NCBI RefSeq assembly: GCF_047528295.1
Contig: NZ_CP180001.1
Location: 248,001-312,000, forward strand
Direction of reading: 5' to 3'
From: Peptacetobacter sp900550335
Lineage (GTDB): Bacteria > Bacillota > Clostridia > Peptostreptococcales > Peptostreptococcaceae
DNA: 64,000 nt
The notes beneath the pieces are model-generated. The model did no database searches, had not been told where the DNA came from, and saw only the letters and a program-made list of their open reading frames with translations. The stretch's first letter is position 1; each line of letters opens with the position of its first letter. Made by a program: the position numbers and the translations under genes. Below, piece after piece: positions 17,574 to 26,761 of the stretch.

Positions 17574-17677
17574 AAATCCACCAACTCTCTATTGAATATT
17601 TTTCTATAATCTAGTTATAAATAATATACAATATTTTCTATAACTAGACTATAGATTTCACTATTAATACATACTTT

Positions 17678-18361
17678 TTAAGCTATAGATTTTACTATCA
17701 TGATTCCACATATTACCCCTATTATAGTATAAATACTCTTAGATTCTGGAATCATCTCGTCCATAACTACATACAACATCATACCTGCTGCGATAGAAAG
17801 TAGTACTCCTGTAATTGCAGAAAAAATTTCTCCAAAACTAGAACCTATAAAACACCCGATAGCTATTGGAAGTCCAGCTATCATAGACATTATAACAGCT
17901 CTTTTACCACTTGCCTTGTTGCATATAAATCCAAGTGCAAGTGCCAATCCTTCTGGTAAATTATGCATACCTATTGCAGCTGCCATAGCAATTCCCCGTT
18001 TTGGTTCTGCTAAAAAGGTAGTACCTATTGCAAGTCCTTCTGGTAAATTATGCATTATTATACTCATAAGCATTAAATATCCAGATGAATTTTCTCCATT
18101 GATTTTAACTCTTTCCTTAAGAATTTTTGTAACTAAAGCTCCTAAGAGTATCAATATAACCGCGTACAAAATCCCTATGCTTTCAATAGCTTCCTCAACC
18201 AAATCAAACATAACCAGTGAAAGCATTATTCCTCCAGATAATCCCATAAAAAAGCTCATATATTTTGAAGCTTTTTCATTGAATAATACAGCAAGAACTC
18301 CTCCTATTCCTGTACCAATTACTCCTACAATTAAACCAATTAGAGTGATTTTTAAAATCAA
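17678..18361 (-). CDS. ZIP-family metal transporter
   Basis: A 227-residue membrane protein with about eight helices. Two copies of HNLPEGLA (in MHNLPEGLAIGTTF and MHNLPEGLALALGF) are the intramembrane metal-binding motifs of ZIP carriers, which move zinc or other divalent metals into the cytoplasm. The C-terminal VVMDEMIPES is also family-typical. I choose a TTG start at 18361, about nine bases after GGAGG; the longer frame from 18460 would run through the prfA terminator hairpin. Metal specificity and direction cannot be read. It is a single gene between prfA and Sua5. Confidence 0.85.
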   Translation of the reverse strand: MILKITLIGLIVGVIGTGIGGVLAVLFNEKASKYMSFFMGLSGGIMLSLVMFDLVEEAIESIGILYAVILILLGALVTKILKERVKINGENSSGYLMLMSIIMHNLPEGLAIGTTFLAEPKRGIAMAAAIGMHNLPEGLALALGFICNKASGKRAVIMSMIAGLPIAIGCFIGSSFGEIFSAITGVLLSIAAGMMLYVVMDEMIPESKSIYTIIGVICGIMIVKSIA

Positions 18362-18410
18362 AATCCCTGCGCCTCCTCTATTTTCTCTAAACACAATTAA
18401 AAAGTATTTA

Positions 18411-18455
18411 AAAAAGTGTCTTATCCTCGAATTCAATTCAATAATAAGACACTTT
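18411..18455 (-). terminator. Terminator of the rpmE/prmC/prfA unit
   Basis: AAAGTGTCTTAT (18413-18424) and ATAAGACACTTT (18444-18455) form a perfect 12-bp stem with T-residues following on the minus strand, 49 bp after the prfA stop. Confidence 0.8.
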
Positions 18456-18503
18456 CTCATTCATTTTTATACTAAATCTAATCTATGATAATTCTACTTT
18501 AAA

Positions 18504-19571
18504 TTAGTTTATAGCAGTCATTTTTTCAGTCTGGTCAACTGTTATTAAAGCATCTATCATTTCATCTATGTCGCCATCAAGGAATGAATCTAATTTGTAT
18601 AGAGTAAGATTTATTCTGTGGTCACTTATTCTTCCCTGAGGGAAGTTGTAAGTTCTTATTCTTTCAGATCTATCTCCTGTACCAACCTGGCTCTTTCTTT
18701 CTGCTGATATTTCTTTCTGCTGATCTGCAAGAGCTCTATCGTATAATCTAGCTTTTAAAACTTTCATAGCTTTTTCTTTATTTTTAAGCTGTGATTTTTC
18801 GTCCTGACATGATACAACTTCTCCTGTTGGAAGATGTGTTATTCTTACTGCAGAGTCAGTAGTATTGACACACTGTCCACCGTTTCCAGAAGCTCTGAAA
18901 ACGTCTATTCTTATATCATTGTCATTTATTTCTACTTCAACATCTTCTACCTCTGGTAATACGGCAACTGTAGCTGTAGAAGTATGTATTCTTCCTCCTG
19001 ATTCAGTAGAAGGTATTCTCTGAACTCTATGGACTCCTGATTCATATTTTAATCTAGAATATGCACCTTTACCTTTTATCATAAATGAAACCTCTTTGTA
19101 TCCACCAACACCAGTTTCATTTGAACTTAGCATAGATACTTTCCATCCTTTTCTTTCTGCATATCTTGAGTACATTCTTAATAAGTCTCCTGCGAATAGA
19201 GCTGCTTCGTCTCCACCAGCTCCACCTCTTATTTCGACTATAACGTTCTTTTCATCGTTAGGGTCCTTTGGTACAAGAAGTAGTTTTAATTCTTCTTCTA
19301 ATGGTTCTACCTGACTTTCCATATCAGATAATTCCATTTTAGCTAATTCTCTTAATTCTTCATCTGATTCTTCCTGAAGTATTTCTTTTGATTCAGCTAT
19401 AGCATCTAATACAGCTTTATATTCTCTGTATTTCATTATAATTGGCTCTAAATCTGCATGTTCTTTCATGTATTTCTGCCAAACTTTCTGATCGTTTATT
19501 ATTTCTGGATCAGATATTTTTTCTGTTAAATCTTTATATGTATCCTCTAATACACCTAGTTTTTTAAGCAT
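18504..19571 (-). CDS. prfA: Peptide chain release factor 1
   Basis: A 355-residue class I release factor that recognises UAA and UAG and triggers peptide release. The GGQ motif is in ASGNGGQCVNTTDSAVR, and the tripeptide anticodon region reads RIPSTESGGRIHTS, with PST replacing the commoner PAT/PVT of RF1. Length is standard. It lies downstream of prmC, whose product methylates the GGQ glutamine, and of the DUF1385 gene, a common Clostridia arrangement. Confidence 0.96.
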   Translation of the reverse strand: MLKKLGVLEDTYKDLTEKISDPEIINDQKVWQKYMKEHADLEPIIMKYREYKAVLDAIAESKEILQEESDEELRELAKMELSDMESQVEPLEEELKLLLVPKDPNDEKNVIVEIRGGAGGDEAALFAGDLLRMYSRYAERKGWKVSMLSSNETGVGGYKEVSFMIKGKGAYSRLKYESGVHRVQRIPSTESGGRIHTSTATVAVLPEVEDVEVEINDNDIRIDVFRASGNGGQCVNTTDSAVRITHLPTGEVVSCQDEKSQLKNKEKAMKVLKARLYDRALADQQKEISAERKSQVGTGDRSERIRTYNFPQGRISDHRINLTLYKLDSFLDGDIDEMIDALITVDQTEKMTAIN

Positions 19572-19623
19572 TTATATATTCACCTCGTCAATTATTCTCG
19601 TATTCCGTCAATTTATCATTATA

Positions 19624-20490
19624 TCATAGTTTTGTGCCTATAACAACTCTATCAATACCTGGTAAATCCTTCTTTGTATATATTTTTTCGTATCCATAAC
19701 TTTTCATTATATTAGAAACATCTTCTGCCTGGTCATGTCCTACTTCATAGGCAAGTATTCCACCTTTTTTTAAATATTTTACAGACCCTTCAGTTATACT
19801 TCTATAAAAATCTAAACCATCATCTCCACCTTCTAAGGCATTATACGGCTCGTAGTCCTTAACCTGTGTGTGAAGTGTAGGTATTACATCTTTTCTTATG
19901 TATGGAGGATTAGATACAATTATATCTAATATCTCCCCTTCTCCTTCCAATGCAGAAAATACATCTGATTTTATAAATTCAGTTCTATCATCTACTCCAT
20001 TAGATTTTGCATTTTTAGCACCTATTTCAAGCGCTATATCAGATATATCAAATGATTTTAAAAAGCTATTCTTTATATAGTAAGCCAAACTTACTGTAAT
20101 AGCTCCAGATCCCGTTCCTATATCTAGTATATCTATTCTATCTTTTTCTTTGTATTCTTTTGCTGAGCAGATGTTTATAATCTCATCAACCAATGTTTCA
20201 GTATCAGGTCTAGGAATTAAGACACCTTCCTGTACATAAAAATCGAGTCCCATAAATTCTCTATTTCCCACTATATATGCAACTGGTCTACCTGATTTTC
20301 TGTCCTCTGCCATTTTTTTAAATTCAGTTAATTTATCCTCGTCTATTTCTTTATTCAGATTCATGTGTAGATATAATTTATCGACATCTCCAAGAACTTT
20401 CATAAGCATTACTTCGACATCTAATCTTGGGCTATCACTTATATCCGCAAACTCATCTGTATATTTTATAATAATATCTCTTATCGTCAT
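19624..20490 (-). CDS. prmC: Release factor glutamine methyltransferase
   Basis: A 288-residue S-adenosylmethionine-dependent enzyme that N5-methylates the glutamine of the GGQ motif in RF1 and RF2. The SAM-binding ILDIGTGSGAITVSLA and the catalytic NPPY (in IIVSNPPYIRKDV) are clear, with an N-terminal helical substrate domain. The start at ATG 20490 has AAAGGTGAT just upstream; a frame start at 20520 precedes that site. It is followed by prfA 52 bp downstream. Confidence 0.94.
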   Translation of the reverse strand: MTIRDIIIKYTDEFADISDSPRLDVEVMLMKVLGDVDKLYLHMNLNKEIDEDKLTEFKKMAEDRKSGRPVAYIVGNREFMGLDFYVQEGVLIPRPDTETLVDEIINICSAKEYKEKDRIDILDIGTGSGAITVSLAYYIKNSFLKSFDISDIALEIGAKNAKSNGVDDRTEFIKSDVFSALEGEGEILDIIVSNPPYIRKDVIPTLHTQVKDYEPYNALEGGDDGLDFYRSITEGSVKYLKKGGILAYEVGHDQAEDVSNIMKSYGYEKIYTKKDLPGIDRVVIGTKL

Positions 20491-20542
20491 CGAATCACCT
20501 TTTTTAATTTTTATAAACATATTCTGTTTGTAATATATGCTT

Positions 20543-21442
20543 TTATAACACAGCCTTTAATGAAGCAATTGCAACTTCTAGCTGCTCATCATCTGGCTCT
20601 TTTGTAGTTAAATACTGTAACATCATACCAGGATAAGCTATCATTCTTGTAAAAGCATTATCGTATTTCCCAAGTATCCTTATTATTTCATAAGCTATTC
20701 CAGCTACTACAGGTATACATACTATTCTCATAAGTATTCTCATAAGTGGGTTTGGCCATCCAAAGAAGGCAAATAGTATTATAGAAGTAGCCATTACTAT
20801 AAATAAGAAGTTTGTCCCACATCTAGGATGTAATCTTTTAAATTCTCTAGCATTTTCTACTGTAAGCTCTTTTCCACTTTCATAACAGTGTATACTTTTG
20901 TGCTCTGCTCCATGATACTGATATACCCTTTCTATATCTTTATTTTTAGATATAGCGTAAATATAAGCAAATAGTATTAAAATCCTTATAACCCCTTCTA
21001 TAAGGTTAAGTACAACATCATTATTAATAAATTTAGCAAAAAATCCACCAGCAAATGTTGGAAGCATTACAAACAGTCCAACAGATAATATCACTGCTAT
21101 TACCATAGATACCATTATTAAAACATCATTTGCCTTATCTCCAAACATTTTTTTAATAAATCTATCTATAGCATCTTCTTCCTCTTCTCCTGTTTCTTCC
21201 ATATAAATATCAGAAGAATAATTTAAACTCTTCATACCATCTATCATAGTTTCAAAAAGTATGAACATCCCCCTTAAAAAAGGTATCTTATCTATATGTT
21301 TATTTCTAACCCAACTATTTATTCTCTCTGTTTTTACTTTTATTTCTCCGTCTGGTGTTCTAACTGCTACAGCTTTCTTTTTATCGCCTTGCATCATGAC
21401 ACCTTCAATTACTGCCTGTCCGCCTACTGCTTTATAAGACAT
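20543..21442 (-). CDS. DUF1385 family membrane protein (YqhQ-like)
   Basis: A 299-residue protein with a charged N-terminal domain opening SYKAVGGQAVIEGVMMQG, the family signature, then four or more membrane helices and the conserved loop YQYHGAEHKSIHCYESG with HxxxH-like residues, and HPRCGTNFLF. The biochemical role is unknown. In Clostridia the gene is regularly found between rpmE and prmC/prfA, as here, which ties it to translation genes by context only. Confidence 0.85.
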   Translation of the reverse strand: MSYKAVGGQAVIEGVMMQGDKKKAVAVRTPDGEIKVKTERINSWVRNKHIDKIPFLRGMFILFETMIDGMKSLNYSSDIYMEETGEEEEDAIDRFIKKMFGDKANDVLIMVSMVIAVILSVGLFVMLPTFAGGFFAKFINNDVVLNLIEGVIRILILFAYIYAISKNKDIERVYQYHGAEHKSIHCYESGKELTVENAREFKRLHPRCGTNFLFIVMATSIILFAFFGWPNPLMRILMRIVCIPVVAGIAYEIIRILGKYDNAFTRMIAYPGMMLQYLTTKEPDDEQLEVAIASLKAVL

Positions 21443-21553
21443 GAAATCCCCCCTTTTATAATATAACTTATTTTATAATATATCTTAATGTATTATAACA
21501 TAAGTTATTTTATTTTTTTTATTTTTGTATTTTAAATTATAACACAAATAAAA

Positions 21554-21609
21554 AAGGCAGATGTTTATATATCTTCAATATAAATTGAAAACATATAAAC
21601 ACCTGCCTT
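21554..21609 (-). terminator. Terminator of rpmE
   Basis: AAGGCAGATGTTTATAT and ATATAAACACCTGCCTT pair over 17 bp with one wobble; six T follow on the minus strand. It starts 26 bp after the rpmE stop and would limit read-through into the DUF1385-prmC-prfA genes. Confidence 0.8.
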
Positions 21610-21634
21610 ATAATAGCTAATGTGTCTATTTTTC

Positions 21635-21835
21635 TTATTCCATGTTGAATCTTTTTTTGAATTTGTCGATTCTTCCACCTTTTTCTATGTTTTTCTGTTT
21701 TCCAGTGTAGAATGGGTGGCATTCTGAACATATTTCAACTCTTATTTCGTCCTTAGTTGATCCAGCTATGAAAGTGTTTCCACATGCACATCTAACTTCA
21801 ACTGGTTTGTAGTTTGGCTGTATATCTTTTTTCAT
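21635..21835 (-). CDS. rpmE: Ribosomal protein L31, zinc-binding form
   Basis: A 66-residue large-subunit protein. Zinc ligands are visible as CACG near residue 16 and CSEC near residue 35, so this is the zinc-containing type rather than the YtiA-like paralogue. The C-terminal KQKNIEKGGRIDKFKKRF is typical. I start at ATG 21835, preceded by GAGGTG; the GTG at 21844 overlaps that site. Confidence 0.93.
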   Translation of the reverse strand: MKKDIQPNYKPVEVRCACGNTFIAGSTKDEIRVEICSECHPFYTGKQKNIEKGGRIDKFKKRFNME

Positions 21836-21937
21836 TTGTTTCACCTCTTTCTTTATTTTTAATAAGTATGTAAACTTGTCTTTTACAATATCAACTACAT
21901 CATTATATCATAATTAAACAAACGATTCAAGAAGATT

Positions 21938-23350
21938 TTATAATGACTTTAACATACTTATGAATTCACTATTATTTTTTGTTCTTTTTAGCAATTCTAA
22001 CACTTTATCTGTAACTTCTAGCACAGATTCATTGCTCATTTGTCTTCTCAGTGTCCATAGAGTAGATTTTTCTTCTTCTGTAAGAAGTAAATCTTCTCTT
22101 CTAGTTCCTGATTTGTATATATCCACTGCTGGGAATATTCTTTTTTCAGCTAGTTTTCTATCAAGATGAAGCTCCATATTACCAGTTCCTTTAAACTCTT
22201 CATATATTACATCATCCATTCTAGACCCTGTTTCAACAAGTGCAGTTCCAAGTATGGTTAAAGAACCTCCCTGTCTTATATTTCTAGCTGCACCAAAGAA
22301 CTTTTTAGGCCCATGAAGTGCACCAGGATCTAACCCTCCTGAAAGTGTTCTTCCTGTTGGAGAAATAGTTAGGTTGTAAGCTCTAGCTAATCTAGTGATA
22401 CTATCTAATAATATCACAACATCCTTACCATGTTCAACTAATCTTTCCGCTCTATTAAGTACCATTTCTGCAACTTTAACATGATGGCTTGCTACCTGGT
22501 CAAAGGTAGAATAAATTACATCCCCTTCTATAGACTCTCTCATGTCTGTTACTTCCTCTGGTCTTTCATCAATTAAAAGAACTATCAGCTCAACGTCTGG
22601 ATGATTTTTAGTTATGCTATTAGCTATACTCTTTAAAAGCATTGTTTTACCAGCTTTAGGTGGCGCAACTATTAATCCTCTTTGACCTTTTCCTATTGGA
22701 GATATAAGATCTATAAGTCTAGTAGCTATATTATTCTGTGTAGTTTCAAGAGTAAGTTTTTCTTCAGGATAAATCGGTGTAAGTAATTCGAAGTTTCTTC
22801 TTCTTATAGATGTTTCAGGATTTTCATCATTTACTTTTTTTACATATATAAGCGCTCTAAATTTTTCTCCACTCTTAGGGCTTCTTGTTATACCCATTAT
22901 TTTATCCCCTGTCTTTAGATTAAATCTTCTTATCTGTGATGGAGATACATAAACATCATTTTCTGTAGATAAATAATTAGATCCTCTTAAAAATCCAAAT
23001 CCATCTGGTAATATTTCTAAAACTCCCTCTGCATCTTCTTTGTCCTCTTCAGGAGTTCTATAGTCTTCTTTTGACTTTGCATCTAGGTTTTTATTGTCTT
23101 TATTGTTTTGTCTTTGATAGTTATTATTATTTTTTTGATTTTTGTTATTTTCTTCAACACCGTTTGTATTTTTTTCTAAATTTATACATTCAATGCTTTC
23201 ATTTTTAGAGCCTTCTTCTCTAACTTTTTCTAGAATTTTTTCTATTAGCTCTATTTTTTTATATTTTGTAACTGATTTTATTCCCATTTCCTTAGCAGTT
23301 TCTCTAAGCTCATTTAGAGTTTTTGATTCTAGCTGCATATTTATACTCAA
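21938..23350 (-). CDS. rho: Transcription termination factor Rho
   Basis: A 470-residue hexameric RNA helicase that ends transcription. The N-terminal helical Rho_N domain (about 1-45) is followed by an insertion of roughly 60 residues very rich in Asn, Lys, Glu and Asp (about 50-105), then the RNA-binding cold-shock-like domain (GVLEILPDGFGFLRGSNY) and the ATPase with Walker A VAPPKAGKTML and the Q-loop region. Such low-complexity insertions are known in several Clostridia. The start is a TTG eight bases after AGGAGG. It precedes rpmE. Confidence 0.96.
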   Translation of the reverse strand: MSINMQLESKTLNELRETAKEMGIKSVTKYKKIELIEKILEKVREEGSKNESIECINLEKNTNGVEENNKNQKNNNNYQRQNNKDNKNLDAKSKEDYRTPEEDKEDAEGVLEILPDGFGFLRGSNYLSTENDVYVSPSQIRRFNLKTGDKIMGITRSPKSGEKFRALIYVKKVNDENPETSIRRRNFELLTPIYPEEKLTLETTQNNIATRLIDLISPIGKGQRGLIVAPPKAGKTMLLKSIANSITKNHPDVELIVLLIDERPEEVTDMRESIEGDVIYSTFDQVASHHVKVAEMVLNRAERLVEHGKDVVILLDSITRLARAYNLTISPTGRTLSGGLDPGALHGPKKFFGAARNIRQGGSLTILGTALVETGSRMDDVIYEEFKGTGNMELHLDRKLAEKRIFPAVDIYKSGTRREDLLLTEEEKSTLWTLRRQMSNESVLEVTDKVLELLKRTKNNSEFISMLKSL

Positions 23351-23376
23351 TCTTAAAACCTCCTATTCAATAGCTA

Positions 23377-23484
23377 CTATAATCCAGCTATTAAAGATAA
23401 AAGTACTGTTATACTAGTAAGTACCATTACTCCAGCGGCACCTATTGCTATTACTTTTGTCATCATCTTTTGTTTTTTTGCCAA
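23377..23484 (-). CDS. 35-residue single-pass membrane protein upstream of rho
   Basis: A TTG at 23484 follows AAAGGTGAT by four to five bases and opens a 35-codon frame starting MAKKQKMMTKVIAIGAAGVM and continuing with a hydrophobic helix rich in Val, Leu and Thr. The shape (short basic N-terminus, one helix) recalls tiny DUF4044-like membrane proteins. It ends 26 bp before rho and the two look co-transcribed. Function unknown; the frame may be genuine because both ribosome site and composition are good. Confidence 0.5.
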   Translation of the reverse strand: MAKKQKMMTKVIAIGAAGVMVLTSITVLLSLIAGL

Positions 23485-23536
23485 TATTATCACCTTTTAT
23501 TTCTAAAATTAATAAATTATATTTTAATTTATATAA

Positions 23537-24469
23537 TTATTTATTAGTATTTGTTTTTACCACTTTTTTAGGTTCTTCATCGTGTTTTTTGCACACTTTT
23601 CTTAAATAATCAAGGAATCCATCTTTTAACTCTTCTCTTTTTAGCGCAAAATCTACAGTTGCTTCAAGGAATCCTAATTTATCACCTACATCATATCTTT
23701 TTCCTTCAAAATCATACGCATACATAGCTTCTTTTTTAGATAATTCTTTTAAGGCGTCTGTAAGCTGTATTTCATCACCTTTTCCTGGGGGTAAATCTGA
23801 AAGTATATCGAATATTTCTGGTGTTATTATATATCTACCTAGTATAGCTAAGTTAGATGGAGCTTTGTCAGCATCAGGTTTTTCAACAAGGTCTTTAACT
23901 TTGTAAACTCTATCCTCTATAAATTTAGCATCTATTATACCATATTTATTTGTATCTTCCTTAGCTACTTTCTGTACTCCTAATATAGTAGTTCTATACT
24001 CATCATAAGCATCCATAAGCTGTTTTAAGCATGGTTCGTTATTGTCTACTATATCATCTCCTAGCATTACAGCAAAAGGTTCATCACCGATAAAGTGTCT
24101 AGCACAGTACACAGCATCTCCAAGACCTTTTGGCTCTTTCTGTCTTATGTAGTGTATATTTATCATATTAGATATATTCTGAACGATTTCTAGTAATTCT
24201 GTCTTTCCTTTGTGTTCAAGCTCTAATTCAAGTTCAACAGATTTGTCAAAGTGATCCTCTATTGATTTTTTATTTCTTCCTGTTATTATAAGAATTTCTT
24301 CTATTCCAGAAGCCACAGCTTCTTCTATTATATACTGTAAAGTTGGTTTATCAACTATTGGTAACATTTCTTTCGGCTGTGCTTTTGTTGCAGGAAGGAA
24401 TCTTGTACCAAGACCCGCTGCTGGTATAACAGCTTTTCTTACTTTTTTCTGCATATTCTTATCCTCCAT
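23537..24469 (-). CDS. galU: UTP-glucose-1-phosphate uridylyltransferase
   Basis: A 310-residue cytoplasmic nucleotidyltransferase producing UDP-glucose for cell-envelope glycolipids and polysaccharides. The N-terminal IPAAGLGTRFLPATKAQPKE is the GalU version of the GxGTRxxPxTK motif, and VEKPDADKAPSNLAILGRYI is the second signature. Length is standard. It is preceded by the DnaA-box-rich spacer and stands alone on its strand. Confidence 0.94.
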   Translation of the reverse strand: MEDKNMQKKVRKAVIPAAGLGTRFLPATKAQPKEMLPIVDKPTLQYIIEEAVASGIEEILIITGRNKKSIEDHFDKSVELELELEHKGKTELLEIVQNISNMINIHYIRQKEPKGLGDAVYCARHFIGDEPFAVMLGDDIVDNNEPCLKQLMDAYDEYRTTILGVQKVAKEDTNKYGIIDAKFIEDRVYKVKDLVEKPDADKAPSNLAILGRYIITPEIFDILSDLPPGKGDEIQLTDALKELSKKEAMYAYDFEGKRYDVGDKLGFLEATVDFALKREELKDGFLDYLRKVCKKHDEEPKKVVKTNTNK

Positions 24470-24716
24470 TGATAAATAGTGTCTATTTAAAATATCCTAT
24501 AAAGTATCATTGTATATTTTAACACTGATATACTTATTTTGCCATCTTATATGCGTTTTTTTATTAAAAATTCATATTTTCTTAATGACATAGATTTATT
24601 TTTATTTATTTTTTAGAATCTCTATAAATATACAAATAAATCCATATTATATAGTATATTATTTATACAATATACCTTAATTATATTATCTTATATATAA
24701 TAATGCATATTATATA

Positions 24717-24906
24717 TTATCCACAAAACAATCAACATATCCACATGTTATTTTTACTAATATTCCTCTATTTTTTGAGGCTTAATTATTTACTTTACCC
24801 AAAATTTCTTTTTTAAAACATATTTTATCAACATTTTTTATACTTTTATCAACAATTTATCAAGAGATTTATACACATTTTGTTGATAACTTTTAACTTA
24901 TCAACC
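24717..24906. promoter_or_regulatory. Cluster of DnaA-box-like 9-mers in the galU-ppx spacer
   Basis: The 473-bp spacer 24470-24942 has no gene and is extremely AT-rich. It contains one perfect DnaA box TTATCCACA (24717-24725), ATATCCACA (24737-24745), TTATCAACA (24825-24833 and 24846-24854, and inverted at 24881-24889), TTATACACA (24869-24877) and the near matches TTATCAAGA (24857-24865) and TTATCAACC (24898-24906). Three are perfect or one-off matches to the TTWTNCACA consensus; the others differ at one or two bases. No dnaA or dnaN gene is in the window. Role unknown. Confidence 0.5.
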
Positions 24907-24942
24907 ATTTATTAACAGTCTATCGCTTATTAAGTATATCAT

Positions 24943-25851
24943 TTATAATATACTTGAGTACGCAATACCCTCTAAGTTATCATACTCACTTACTACAACC
25001 TCTTTTTTTGATAGATTGTCCATTATACATATTAAAATTTCTGTTCCAGCAGCTATTATATCTGCCCTTTTAGGTTGTAGTCCGTTTATATGCTTTCTTT
25101 CCTCATCAGAGCAACTAACAAATTTATCCATCATTTTCTGTACTTCTTCTCTAGTTATTACACTTCCATGTACTTTCTCCATAGAATATACTTCTAGATT
25201 TTGATTTACAGCAGAAAGAGATGTTATAGTTCCACCTATTCCACAAACACATTCTATTTCTTTTTCATTAAGATATGATACTATATCTTTTATTTGCTCG
25301 TTTATAAACTCCCTCATATCAGAAAAAGCTGAATCACTATAACCTTCAGATAAGTATTTTTCTGTAAGTCTAAGCGCTCCTATGTTTATACTTACATTTC
25401 TTTCTATTCCTTCTTTATTTCCAAATATAAACTCTGTAGATCCTCCGCCTATATCTATAACTAAAATATCGCCTTCTTTGTCTATTCCATTTGTAACACC
25501 AGAAAATCCAAGCTTAGCTTCTATTTCACCGTCTACAACATTTACATCTATTCCGGCTTCATCCTTAGCTCTTTTTATAAACTCACTTCTATTTTTGCTA
25601 TCTCTAAGTGCAGAAGTTCCCATACAATAAATTTTTTCACATCCGTAATCTAAACATTTATCGTGGTATTCTTTTAGTGCGTTTATATTTCTTTCCATAG
25701 CCTCTTCAGTTATAAAGCCATTTTCATCGACACCTTGGCCTATTCGAGTAGTATTAACATATTTTTTTCTGTTAGTAAGCTTATTGTCTATTAAATCTGT
25801 AGTAAGAAGTCTCATAGAATTTGTTCCTATGTCTATAGCACCTATTTTCAA
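24943..25851 (-). CDS. Ppx/GppA family phosphatase
   Basis: A 302-residue member of the sugar kinase/Hsp70 fold superfamily. The phosphate loops IGAIDIGTNSMRLL (residues 3-16) and LVIDIGGGSTEF near 130 define the exopolyphosphatase/guanosine pentaphosphatase family, which removes phosphate from polyphosphate or pppGpp. The short form without the C-terminal HD-like domain is common in Firmicutes. Which substrate is used is not decided by sequence. It starts 20 bp after the rqcP stop, so they are likely co-transcribed. Confidence 0.88.
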   Translation of the reverse strand: MKIGAIDIGTNSMRLLTTDLIDNKLTNRKKYVNTTRIGQGVDENGFITEEAMERNINALKEYHDKCLDYGCEKIYCMGTSALRDSKNRSEFIKRAKDEAGIDVNVVDGEIEAKLGFSGVTNGIDKEGDILVIDIGGGSTEFIFGNKEGIERNVSINIGALRLTEKYLSEGYSDSAFSDMREFINEQIKDIVSYLNEKEIECVCGIGGTITSLSAVNQNLEVYSMEKVHGSVITREEVQKMMDKFVSCSDEERKHINGLQPKRADIIAAGTEILICIMDNLSKKEVVVSEYDNLEGIAYSSIL

Positions 25852-25870
25852 TTTTCTTCCCCCTTACAAA

Positions 25871-26113
25871 TTAATTAATCTGCTCGTAAAGCTCTTTAGC
25901 ATCATTCTTTAAAACATGTTCTCTTATTTCATTTATTTTAAATTTCATTACCTTTTCGCCAAATGTTATTTCTAATTCATCTCCTATATTTACTTCACTA
26001 GATGATTTAGCTACTTTTCCATTTATTTTAACTATTCCTTTATCACAGGCTTCTTTAGCTACTGTTCTTCTTTTTATTATTCTAGAAACTTTAAGAAATT
26101 TGTCTAATCTCAT
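25871..26113 (-). CDS. rqcP: S4-domain RNA-binding protein RqcP (YabO)
   Basis: An 80-residue protein consisting of an S4 RNA-binding domain, starting MRLDKFLKVSRIIKRRTVAKE. YabO/RqcP stabilises P-site tRNA on stalled large subunits during RqcH-dependent C-terminal alanine tailing. The assignment rests on strong similarity of the first 40 residues and on position downstream of hup and mazG, exactly where yabO lies in Bacillus. In spore formers yabP and yabQ follow; here the next gene is ppx. Confidence 0.9.
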   Translation of the reverse strand: MRLDKFLKVSRIIKRRTVAKEACDKGIVKINGKVAKSSSEVNIGDELEITFGEKVMKFKINEIREHVLKNDAKELYEQIN

Positions 26114-26214
26114 TTTATCAATCTCCTCGTCTATATAAATTTAAATACAATACCCATTGTATAGTATTTAATAATTTAAAAATCAATTTATCTTTTATTT
26201 TTCCGTATACGCAA

Positions 26215-26238
26215 AAAGTGCAGCAGAAGCTGCACTTT
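26215..26238 (-). terminator. Terminator of the HU gene
   Basis: AAAGTGCAGC and GCTGCACTTT form a perfect 10-bp stem with an AGAA tetraloop, 20 bp after the hup stop. The following T-run on the minus strand is short, so termination may be partial and leave some read-through to rqcP. Confidence 0.7.
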
Positions 26239-26257
26239 CTATTATAATTGCGTATTA

Positions 26258-26536
26258 TTATGCATTAACTTTATCTTTTAATCCTTTTCCAGCTTTGAAT
26301 ACTGGAGCTTTAGAAGCTGGTATATCTATAACTTCTTCTGGGTTTCTTGGGTTTCTTCCCTGTCTAGCGGCTCTATCTCTAGTTTCGAAAGTTCCGAATC
26401 CTACTAACTGTACTTTTTCCCCTGAAACTAATGCTTCTTCAACAGATTCCATAAAAGCATTTAATGCTGCTTCTGCTTCCTTTTTAGTTAACTCACTTTT
26501 TTCTGCCATTTTTGATACTAATTCAGCTTTATTCAC
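26258..26536 (-). CDS. hup: HU-family DNA-binding protein
   Basis: A 92-residue histone-like protein. The beta-arm signature FGTFETRDRAARQGRNPRNP with the conserved proline is intact, and the N-terminal NKAELVSKMAEKSELTKKEA matches HU. It bends and compacts DNA as a dimer. AGGAGG-like sequence precedes the ATG and a plausible promoter (TTGCAA, 17 bp, TATTAT) lies upstream in the 225-bp spacer. It sits between mazG and rqcP as in Bacillus. Confidence 0.95.
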   Translation of the reverse strand: MNKAELVSKMAEKSELTKKEAEAALNAFMESVEEALVSGEKVQLVGFGTFETRDRAARQGRNPRNPEEVIDIPASKAPVFKAGKGLKDKVNA

Positions 26537-26761
26537 AGTATCTACCTCCTAAGTTTATTTATATATTCATCGTTCTCCTAGTATCTTAATTATATTCCTT
26601 CTAGGATTCGATTTTTATACTACCTCAAATCAAAGGCTATTCTATAATAATAACGTAGCTACCTTGTAATTGCAATAGATAGACGCTTTATTAATCTATT
26701 TTTTTATAATTATTTGTTGGTAGATTATTATAAATCTACTTTATTTTTACTTTTTATTGTA

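Noticed and set aside
18362..18460. N-terminal extension of the ZIP transporter
   Set aside because: The extra codons run through the prfA terminator hairpin and have no ribosome site.
24470..24942. DnaA-box spacer as the chromosome origin
   Set aside because: No dnaA, dnaN, recF or rpmH nearby; flanking genes are galU and ppx. Kept only as a box cluster.
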